NCBI RefSeq assembly: GCF_001730305.1
Contig: NZ_MIJY01000003.1
Coordinates: 1-64,000 of the forward strand
DNA: 64,000 nucleotides
Reading direction: 5' to 3'
From: Enterococcus termitis
GTDB lineage: Bacteria; Bacillota; Bacilli; Lactobacillales; Enterococcaceae
Part shown: positions 8,585 through 15,371 of the stretch, piece after piece
How the letters are laid out: each line of letters opens with the position of its first letter
How positions within the stretch are numbered: position 1 is the first letter of the stretch
Notes under the pieces: model-generated
Seen by the model: the letters and a program-made list of their open reading frames with translations, nothing else
Databases searched by the model: none
What the model was told of the DNA's origin: nothing
Position numbers and translations under genes: made by a program

Positions 8585-9382
8585 ATGAGGAAAATGATAT
8601 TTGCAATGTCGATATCCATGCTTATATTGACAGGTTGTACTGTTGGAAAAGCAAATGAAACGAAAATAATTGCTCATAGAGGAGCTCATATTGCTGCACC
8701 TGAGAATACTCTTGAAGCGATTGAAAAAGCTGATGTCTTAGGGTATTCGGGTGTTGAAATTGATGTTAGAACTAGCAAGGATAGAATCAACTTTTTGATG
8801 CATGATGATACTTTAGATAGAACAACCAATGGGACAGGAATAGCAGAAACTTTTACTATAAAAGAACTGAAAAATTTGACAATAAAAACTGAAGAATATC
8901 CGGAATTTAAAGGTAAGATAGTAAAAATTCCTACATTTGAAGAGACAGTTAAAGCTATTGCCAAAACGAAATTGGAAGTGAACGTTGATGGATCTAAAGG
9001 TGATTGGGCGAATGAAAAATTTGTTGATTCAATAATACAAACATTGAAGAAATATAAAGTCTATGATCGATCCTTTTTTGTATTGAGCAACAAGGAAATT
9101 CGAGACAATGTGGTTGAGAAATACTCGGATGCAACTGTTTCATGGCTTTATGATAGTAAAAATAATATTGATGATGAAATAAGACAAGTTAAGGAGTATG
9201 AACATTCATTATTATCTATATCAAATTCTCAAGCTGATAAACAAATGCTAAGAAAGCTAAGCCAAGCTCAAATAAAATATCAAGTATATGGAGTAAATGA
9301 TGCTGAAAGGATTCAAGAACTTCAGAGGCAAGGTGTTCCAATCATAGAAACAGATAAAATTGATCCTACGAAATTGGAGTAA
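8585..9382 (+). CDS. Glycerophosphodiester phosphodiesterase family lipoprotein
   Basis: A 265-aa GDPD-family protein that would hydrolyse glycerophosphodiesters, or glycerophosphate-type polymers, at the outer face of the membrane. It has a signal peptide with lipobox LTGC (Cys about residue 18), so it should be lipid-anchored. Catalytic blocks are present: HRGAHIAAPENT, then GVEIDVR and MHDDTLDRTTNGTG, and near the end PIIETDKIDP. The RBS is TTAGGAGAA before ATG 8585. It is the first gene of the inserted cassette. Frequent ATA and AGA codons differ from neighbouring leuS and suggest a foreign origin. The substrate is not visible from sequence; release of glycerophosphate from lipids or teichoic acid is plausible. 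Confidence 0.88.
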   Translation: MRKMIFAMSISMLILTGCTVGKANETKIIAHRGAHIAAPENTLEAIEKADVLGYSGVEIDVRTSKDRINFLMHDDTLDRTTNGTGIAETFTIKELKNLTIKTEEYPEFKGKIVKIPTFEETVKAIAKTKLEVNVDGSKGDWANEKFVDSIIQTLKKYKVYDRSFFVLSNKEIRDNVVEKYSDATVSWLYDSKNNIDDEIRQVKEYEHSLLSISNSQADKQMLRKLSQAQIKYQVYGVNDAERIQELQRQGVPIIETDKIDPTKLE

Positions 9383-9459
9383 TTAATTTTTGTCAAAAAA
9401 CGAAAAGTAGTGTATTTATAATTCGTAATCAGTTACAATATATATGAAGGAGGAAACAA

Positions 9460-10728
9460 ATGAATAATATGTTAATGACGCTTTTTGGTGTTATGATAAT
9501 TGGTACTTTTTCAAGCGAAGAAGTTTTTAGTGTTGATAATCTTAATAAGCCAACATCAGGTAACCAATCAGAAGTTTTAAAAGAAGACGTACCACTCGAA
9601 AATCAAGCAATAGGAATCAATCTGGATCCTGTGCAAGATTCAATAAATGGGGAGGTAGGTAGTGAGGGGAGTTTGGATTTAGGCTTTTTTGAAGACATTA
9701 AGCTAGAAGGGATATACACTGAAATAAAAGATAATCCCTATATAGCGCTGGAAAGTGATGGTACATGGAGAGCATTAAAGGTAGGAAATACAAAAATAGT
9801 TGTAGGGGTAGAACTATCTCAAAATACATTAGATGCTATCAAAAATAAGTACCCTAATCGAGAGGTTATATATCCGTCAAAGCCACCTAAGATTTTAGAA
9901 GTCAAAATAGGAAAGTCAATTTCTATAAGATATAATTTTTCACCAAGTTCTATTGAAACCGAAATTGGTGCTACAGGAGTAATTAGTGTAGGAGATTTTG
10001 AGGATATACCTCTAACAGGAACCTTTAAAGAAGTGAAAGATAATCCTTTTGTGGAAGTTCAAAAGGACGGTACATGGAAAGCGCTAAAAGTAGGTGAAAC
10101 AGCCATTCTACCAACATTTAGTTTGTCAGAAGAAAGTTTAAAAAAAATTGAAGAAAAGTACCCAGATAAACAGATTATGGTACAAGAAATTCAACAATTT
10201 ATTCCTGTGAAGATTAATGATCCGGCTAATTCAGTGAAAGACAGAATAGGCATTCGTCTAGAACCTCTTGAAAATGAAATTGTGGGTATGGTAGGTGAAA
10301 GCGGTCATTTAACGTTAGGTGAATTTGAGGGAATCAAGTTGGAAGGTGTATTCACCGAAATAAAGGACAATCCATATATAGAAATATCAAGTAATGGTAC
10401 ATGGAAAGCACTTACAGCTGGAGAGGACGCTATCTATGTTGGAGTTGAGTTATCAGATAAAACAGTTAAAGATATTAAAGAAAAGTATCCTGATAGAGAA
10501 ATCATATATCCCGAATTACTGCCGAAGAAGATAAAAGTAAGTATAAAAAATTTAACTACACAAACGAATCAGAATGCTGGTGTTCAAACTAGTAATAAAG
10601 GGAGCTCAACTAAAACAGGTGAATTGCCAAAAACAGGTGAGTCACAAAGTCAATTTGTTTTTCAAATTTGGGGGTTAAATTTGTTAGCAATATACACGTT
10701 TACAACTTTGTTTAAAAAAATATTTTAG
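9460..10728 (+). CDS. LPKTG wall-anchored protein with three ~100-aa repeats
   Basis: A 422-aa surface protein of unknown function. A short hydrophobic N-terminus (about residues 4-20) acts as signal peptide. Three homologous modules of about 100 aa follow (about 50-145, 147-243 and 256-355). Each has an EIG/GEVG turn, a DNP(Y/F) block, DGTWKALKVG and a KYP(D/N)(R/K)-I segment. The C-terminus is a sortase signal: LPKTG, a hydrophobic stretch, then FKKIF. AAGGAGG precedes ATG 9460. The stop is 8 bases from the protease gene, so the two are probably co-transcribed. I do not recognise the module; the fold looks beta-rich and Ig-like. An adhesin or a spacer presenting the neighbouring protease is a guess. 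Confidence 0.8.
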   Translation: MNNMLMTLFGVMIIGTFSSEEVFSVDNLNKPTSGNQSEVLKEDVPLENQAIGINLDPVQDSINGEVGSEGSLDLGFFEDIKLEGIYTEIKDNPYIALESDGTWRALKVGNTKIVVGVELSQNTLDAIKNKYPNREVIYPSKPPKILEVKIGKSISIRYNFSPSSIETEIGATGVISVGDFEDIPLTGTFKEVKDNPFVEVQKDGTWKALKVGETAILPTFSLSEESLKKIEEKYPDKQIMVQEIQQFIPVKINDPANSVKDRIGIRLEPLENEIVGMVGESGHLTLGEFEGIKLEGVFTEIKDNPYIEISSNGTWKALTAGEDAIYVGVELSDKTVKDIKEKYPDREIIYPELLPKKIKVSIKNLTTQTNQNAGVQTSNKGSSTKTGELPKTGESQSQFVFQIWGLNLLAIYTFTTLFKKIF

Positions 10729-10736
10729 GAGAAAAA

Positions 10737-12695
10737 ATGAAAAAATATCTATTAATGTATTTGAGTATTTTCTCAGTTCTTTTTGTGTCTAATCAATTTG
10801 TTTATGCAGAAGATTCTGAGGTTAGTGTTTTTGATGTTGAGCAAAATATGGAGCTTGAGGAGAATATAGTTGAAGATGTGACTCTTGAATCTAGTGTCTT
10901 TGAATCTTCATTACCCATTGAAGAATACTCAAGTGCATGGGTTGAGGGAAATGCAGTTCCAGAACCATATGGTATTATTGGTTCAGATGACCGCTATCGA
11001 GTAGATACCACAAAATATCCGAATAGCGCTGTTGTCAGACTAGGTTTTTCTAATGGTATAAGAGATTATGCAGGAACAGGATTTTTAGTTTCACCAGACA
11101 CAGTTGTAACAGCAGCTCACTGTGTCTATTCGAATGGACGATGGACTATTAATGGATTGAAAATTCAACCGGGTTATGATAGTGGATACCTTCCTTTTGG
11201 TCAAACTTCAGATATAAGATCAGTTTATATTTTAAAGAGTTGGAAATCTGGCGGTGGTGCTTATGGCAGTAAATATAATACAAAAGATGATATTGCTGTT
11301 ATAAAGTTAAAGAAAAAAATAGGAGATAGAACGGGTTACTTTGGAATGAGGCAGGCTGTATCAGGTAACGTCAATGTAACTGGTTATCCTGGTAGTAATA
11401 ATGCTACTGATAAGAATAAGTATGGTAAGATGTATTCCTCATTCGGACCTATAGTAAGCAGTACGTCATATGAACTAAGTTATAGAATTGATACGACATC
11501 GGGACATAGTGGAAGCCCAATTCATACACCAGATCATTATACTGTTGGTGTTCATGTTGGGGGCGGTTCGGTAATGAATGACGGAGTCAGGTTTAATGAT
11601 GAATACTATAATTTTGTTAAAGGTATTAAGGATCAGTATGTTGCTAAACAATTTAATAAGAATGTTACAGTCACAAAGGAAGGAACCACTATTTGGGGAA
11701 ACTTTGACTGGAATAATAAAAAGGGAAACACGACTGGAAAGTTAGGAAAAGTTTATAAAGCCAAATATGTCTATAAACTAGATAACAATAATAGTTACTA
11801 CTCACTATATAATGTTGATGGCTCATGGGCAGGCTACATTAATTCTGGAGCTTGCACAGAAGTGAAATCACAGTCTCTAAATAAGAATGTAACTATAACT
11901 AAAGAAGGTCTGACGTTGTGGGAAAACTTTTTCTTTTCAGGCAAAAAAGGAAATACAGCTGGAAAGTTAGGGAAAGTTTATAACGCCAAACTCACATATA
12001 CCTTAGGGAATGGAGTAAAATACTACTCGTTATATAATGCTGAAGGATCGTGGGCAGGATATATCAATTCTAGTGCTGCCAAAGAACTTAAAGCTGACAC
12101 GTTAAATAAGGATATAACCATAACAAAAGAAGGATTTACCACATGGGGAAATTTCTATTTTTCTAACAAAAAAGGAAATACCCAAGGATCATTGGGGAAG
12201 GTATACAAAGCTAAGTATACCTATACATTAGGAAATGGTGTGAAGTATTATTCTCTGTACAATAGTAATGATTCGTGGGCTGGCTATTTAAATGCTAGTG
12301 CTGCAAAGGAATTAAAAGCCGAGGCACTTAATAGAAATATAACAATTGCAAAAGAAGGCTACACAATCTGGTCAAACTTTTATTTTAGTGCTAAAAAAGG
12401 AAACACAACTGGAAAGCTAAAAACTAAATATAATGCCAAGTATGTATATACTCTAGGAAATGGTGTCAAATACTACTCTTTGTATGACAGTAGTAATGTA
12501 TGGTCGGGCTATTTGAATACAGGTGCAGCTACAAATGTTAGAAGCCTGATGAATTCAGGGCAAACAAGCGAAAGTTCAACAAGTGAGAGTGTTCCAGAAC
12601 AAGAATTTAGTGATGGAACAGAAGAAAATATAGATCCAGAATTGGAGACAATGATATCCAGCAACTCAGATAATATAGATCCAATAAATGATTAA
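10737..12695 (+). CDS. Secreted V8-like serine protease with four GW/SH3-type repeats
   Basis: A 652-aa secreted protease. The signal peptide runs to about residue 25 (VYAED), and an acidic propeptide-like region extends to about 80. The trypsin-fold domain (about 82-300) has His in VTAAHCVY, Asp in KDDIAVIKL and Ser in SGHSGSPIH, the order of glutamyl-endopeptidase/V8-type enzymes such as enterococcal SprE. Four 75-residue repeats start near 306, 380, 455 and 530. Each carries KEG-(T)-(I/L/T)W, KKGNT, a (V/K)YYSLY block and a GY(I/L)N end, like the SH3-type GW cell-wall (lipoteichoic acid) binding modules. The tail is acidic with no LPxTG, so the repeats should provide non-covalent wall attachment. 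TTAGGAG lies before the ATG, 8 bases after the LPKTG gene. Confidence 0.88.
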   Translation: MKKYLLMYLSIFSVLFVSNQFVYAEDSEVSVFDVEQNMELEENIVEDVTLESSVFESSLPIEEYSSAWVEGNAVPEPYGIIGSDDRYRVDTTKYPNSAVVRLGFSNGIRDYAGTGFLVSPDTVVTAAHCVYSNGRWTINGLKIQPGYDSGYLPFGQTSDIRSVYILKSWKSGGGAYGSKYNTKDDIAVIKLKKKIGDRTGYFGMRQAVSGNVNVTGYPGSNNATDKNKYGKMYSSFGPIVSSTSYELSYRIDTTSGHSGSPIHTPDHYTVGVHVGGGSVMNDGVRFNDEYYNFVKGIKDQYVAKQFNKNVTVTKEGTTIWGNFDWNNKKGNTTGKLGKVYKAKYVYKLDNNNSYYSLYNVDGSWAGYINSGACTEVKSQSLNKNVTITKEGLTLWENFFFSGKKGNTAGKLGKVYNAKLTYTLGNGVKYYSLYNAEGSWAGYINSSAAKELKADTLNKDITITKEGFTTWGNFYFSNKKGNTQGSLGKVYKAKYTYTLGNGVKYYSLYNSNDSWAGYLNASAAKELKAEALNRNITIAKEGYTIWSNFYFSAKKGNTTGKLKTKYNAKYVYTLGNGVKYYSLYDSSNVWSGYLNTGAATNVRSLMNSGQTSESSTSESVPEQEFSDGTEENIDPELETMISSNSDNIDPIND

Positions 12696-12871
12696 CTCTG
12701 TGTTATATAAAAAAGCGAATAGAAATATTTTTAAAACTTTGAATTTACGATTATTGGCATGATTTGTCTGTATTTATATGTTCATTTATGTAAAACTAAG
12801 TAAATGTAGGTTGATAAAAAATGCTATACTTGCAAGCAAAGTCTAGCTGAATTGCAGTGATGTGTTCAAAT

Positions 12872-12943
12872 ATCGTAGCAAATTAACTAACTATAAAATC
12901 ATGAGTGGCTAGAAGTCTTGTATATCAAGGCGTCTAGCCTTTT
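12872..12943 (+). repeat. Direct repeat copy 2 (remnant of leuS 3' end and terminator)
   Basis: ATCGTAGCAAATTAACTAAC is followed by an almost intact copy of the leuS terminator (GGCTAGAAGTCTTG, then GGCGTCTAGCC and six T). There is no leuS coding sequence before it beyond the last few codons. It marks the right boundary of the inserted cassette. Confidence 0.9.
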
Positions 12944-13014
12944 TTGCTAAATTCCTTTAAGGTATTTATTTTAGTTGTTGATTGTGTGCTGAATTCCAAA
13001 AGCTAAACAAGGCT

Positions 13015-13043
13015 TTGCACATTGAAAAACTTCATGCTACAAT
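13015..13043 (+). promoter_or_regulatory. Strong promoter for the 39-aa peptide unit
   Basis: TTGCAC (13015-13020), exactly 17 bp, then TACAAT (13038-13043) with a TG just upstream (extended -10). Confidence 0.7.
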
Positions 13044-13078
13044 AAAAAGACAAAGAATAAAGGTGGTGAATAAGTACG

Positions 13079-13198
13079 ATGGTCAACATGTCAAAAATAA
13101 CAACAAGTATTTCGTTTTTATTAACGTATCTGGCTTTTTGTCATGTCATTATTTCCAATTTTTTATTCCAAGGCACAAGTGTGTCCAAAATAGGATAA
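13079..13198 (+). CDS. 39-aa hydrophobic peptide, unknown function
   Basis: A short ORF with a convincing start: AAGGTGG lies about 12 bases before ATG 13079. The product begins MVNMSKITTSISF and has one hydrophobic segment (about residues 11-30, ending SNFLF), then a short polar tail ending VSKIG. A consensus promoter precedes it and a perfect palindromic terminator follows, so a transcript of about 280 bases is predicted. The length and single membrane span resemble small membrane peptides or type I toxins, but I see no antisense RNA gene that would prove this. It could instead be the remnant of a larger membrane protein or a small RNA. A longer frame over the same DNA (12982-13206) lacks these signals. 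Confidence 0.4.
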   Translation: MVNMSKITTSISFLLTYLAFCHVIISNFLFQGTSVSKIG

Positions 13199-13302
13199 TC
13201 AATTGAATAAAACAGACCATTCAGACTTATTTACTTAAAGATAACTCGATATAAAATAACGAAACATGCAACGAAATGCTGCATGTTATGTAAGTGATGA
13301 TG

Positions 13303-13333
13303 AAGGTTGAACAACTAGTTGTTCAACTTTTTT
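13303..13333 (+). terminator. Palindromic terminator after the 39-aa unit
   Basis: The perfect 22-bp palindrome GTTGAACAAC/TA/GTTGTTCAAC at 13306-13327 is followed by six T. A second hairpin (AACATGCA/TGCATGTT) lies at about 13263-13287. Confidence 0.88.
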
Positions 13334-13466
13334 GTGTACCCTGAAATCATAATAAAAGCGCAGCGATCGAAGTGAAATCTACAAGAGTACAGCGTTATCA
13401 CATGGATAGTTAAAAGGCTTGAAACCGTTTTTAGTTAATCTGTCTGAATGGCAGAAAGAGGAGAGT

Positions 13467-15056
13467 ATGTTAGTACAAATACAAAATATAAAGAAAAATT
13501 ACGGCGGCGTACCGTTGTTTGACTCTTTGGACTTACAAATTGATGCAGGTGAGAAAATCGGCCTGATCGGTCTGAATGGTTCTGGAAAATCAACACTCTT
13601 AAACGTCATCACTGGACTTGAGACGGTCGATTCTGGAACCGTTAGCCGAAAAAAAAATAGTCATATCGGATATTTGCGACAATTGCCAGAAGCGACGATA
13701 GAAAATGTGAAGGACTACCTTCTAGCAACCTTTACTACCTTGCTGGCGATTCAAAAGCAGCTGACACAATTGGAACAACAAATGGCTGACCCAGAATGTA
13801 ATTTAGAACAAACTTTAGTTCGTTATGGGCAAAAACAAGAGGAATTTTTACAGGCTGGCGGCTATGAAATGGAAAATCGTTTGAGCATGATTGCTAATGG
13901 TTTGACGATTAGTCATCTTCTACCTAAAAATCTCTCTGATTTAAGTGGCGGAGAATTAACAATTGTAGCCCTGGCGAGAATATTAATGCAGGAAAATGAT
14001 TTAGTGTTGCTAGACGAGCCGACGAATCATCTTGATACGCAAAGAATTGCTTGGTTAGAGTCTTATCTAGCGCACGAGAAAATTGCGTATTTAATCGTTT
14101 CTCATGATCGTTTATTTTTAGACAATGTTGTTCATAGGATCATTGAATTGGAAGATGGGCATGCATTAGCGTATAAAGGAAATTATTCTGAGTATAAGAA
14201 GCAAAAGGAAGAACAGCTGGAAAAATTAAAAAAAGACTTTGCTGAGCAGGAAAAAGAAGTAAAAAAAATAAAGCTGGCAATTCGTCGTTTCCGTCAATGG
14301 GGACACGAAGGAGACAATGAAAAATTTTTTAAAAAGGCTAAACAATTAGAAAAGCGATTAGAAAAAATCCAAACGATAACGAAGCCTAAAGAAGAAGTAA
14401 GTAAAATAGGAAAAAGTTTTAAAGAAACAGCGCGCTCGGGAAAAGAAGTCCTCCAATTTGAAAAAGTCAGCAAAAGTTATGAAGGACATCATCTATTTAG
14501 GGAAGCTGATTTTTCCTTGTTTTGGCAAGAACGTATAGCGGTTATTGGAGAGAACGGAGCTGGGAAAAGCACGTTGCTAAAATTAGCACTAGGGATGGAA
14601 CCAGTGGACGAGGGGCAAATAAGACGAGGAACCAATCTTAAAATAGGTTATCTAGCTCAAGTGATTAATTATCAAAAGCCAAAGCAAACGATTCTTCAAA
14701 ATTTTAGTGAAGCTTGCTCTTTGATGGAGCAAGAATCTCGTCAAATTTTAGCGAAGTATTCCTTTTATAAGGAGGATGTGACGAAGCAAATTCGCTTTTT
14801 GAGCGGTGGAGAAAAGATTCGTTTAGAATTAGCCAAATTAATGTATAGTGAAACGAATTTTCTAGTGTTAGATGAGCCAACTAATCATTTAGATATTGAG
14901 ACGCGGGAAGAAATAGAAGAAATCTTACAGTTGTTTAAAGGAACATTGATGGTTGTTTCCCATGATCGCTTTTTTCTGCAAAAAATGGCAGATACCTTTT
15001 TAATCGTCGAACATCAGAAAGTAAGAAAAAAATCAAGTGATTTTCTAAGTATTTAA
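13467..15056 (+). CDS. ABC-F family ATPase (translation / ribosome-protection type)
   Basis: A 529-aa soluble protein with two ATP-binding domains and no membrane segment, the ABC-F plan. These proteins act at the ribosomal E site, some as antibiotic-resistance factors. NBD1 has Walker A GLNGSGKST, signature LSGGE and Walker B VLLDEPTNHLD; NBD2 has GENGAGKST, LSGGEKIRLELA and LVLDEPTNHLD. Between them is a charged coiled-coil linker (about 240-310; RRFRQWGHEGDNEKFFKKAK). The start is ATG 13467 after AAAGAGGAGAG; an upstream ATG at 13419 lacks an RBS. The NBD1 signature continues LTIVALARI instead of the usual QTKVALARL. The subfamily, and any resistance to macrolides, lincosamides or pleuromutilins, cannot be decided from sequence reading. 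Confidence 0.88.
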   Translation: MLVQIQNIKKNYGGVPLFDSLDLQIDAGEKIGLIGLNGSGKSTLLNVITGLETVDSGTVSRKKNSHIGYLRQLPEATIENVKDYLLATFTTLLAIQKQLTQLEQQMADPECNLEQTLVRYGQKQEEFLQAGGYEMENRLSMIANGLTISHLLPKNLSDLSGGELTIVALARILMQENDLVLLDEPTNHLDTQRIAWLESYLAHEKIAYLIVSHDRLFLDNVVHRIIELEDGHALAYKGNYSEYKKQKEEQLEKLKKDFAEQEKEVKKIKLAIRRFRQWGHEGDNEKFFKKAKQLEKRLEKIQTITKPKEEVSKIGKSFKETARSGKEVLQFEKVSKSYEGHHLFREADFSLFWQERIAVIGENGAGKSTLLKLALGMEPVDEGQIRRGTNLKIGYLAQVINYQKPKQTILQNFSEACSLMEQESRQILAKYSFYKEDVTKQIRFLSGGEKIRLELAKLMYSETNFLVLDEPTNHLDIETREEIEEILQLFKGTLMVVSHDRFFLQKMADTFLIVEHQKVRKKSSDFLSI

Positions 15057-15079
15057 ATCTAAAGATTCTATAGTCAATT

Positions 15080-15128
15080 AAAAAAAGAGATAAAACAATA
15101 ACACATTGTCTTATCTCTTCTTTTTTAT
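15080..15128 (+). terminator. Terminator after the ABC-F gene
   Basis: AAGAGATAAAACAATA and CATTGTCTTATCTCTT pair around a short loop and are followed by a T-rich run. Confidence 0.88.
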
Positions 15129-15286
15129 TTTTTTTTCAAAATTTTGATTCGAGTAAAATCACTTGTTTACAAAAAGAAAAAAATGATTTGTTAAAAGATT
15201 TTAATAGAAAACCTAAAGGGCGTAATGTATTAATCGTTTGTTTTTATATAAAAATTAAAAAAATAATAAAAATTATAGATATTAAA

Positions 15287-15315
15287 TTGATATTAACTAG
15301 GAATTACAATACAAT
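15287..15315 (+). promoter_or_regulatory. Promoter of the four-gene surface locus
   Basis: TTGATA (15287-15292), 17 bp, then TACAAT (15310-15315). AAGGAGG (15359-15365) then precedes the GTG start at 15372. Confidence 0.65.
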
Positions 15316-15371
15316 GTTAAATGTGGAAAATATTTTAAAGTATCTTTTTATTGAAAGTGAAGGAGGCAGTC

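Noticed and set aside
9460..10728. WxL or Cna-type adhesin
   Set aside because: The three modules lack WxL, Cna B-type isopeptide motifs and collagen-binding features.
12982..13206. 74-aa ORF across the small-peptide unit
   Set aside because: It starts before the promoter, has no RBS, and its composition is not protein-like. The 39-aa frame in another phase has promoter, RBS and terminator.
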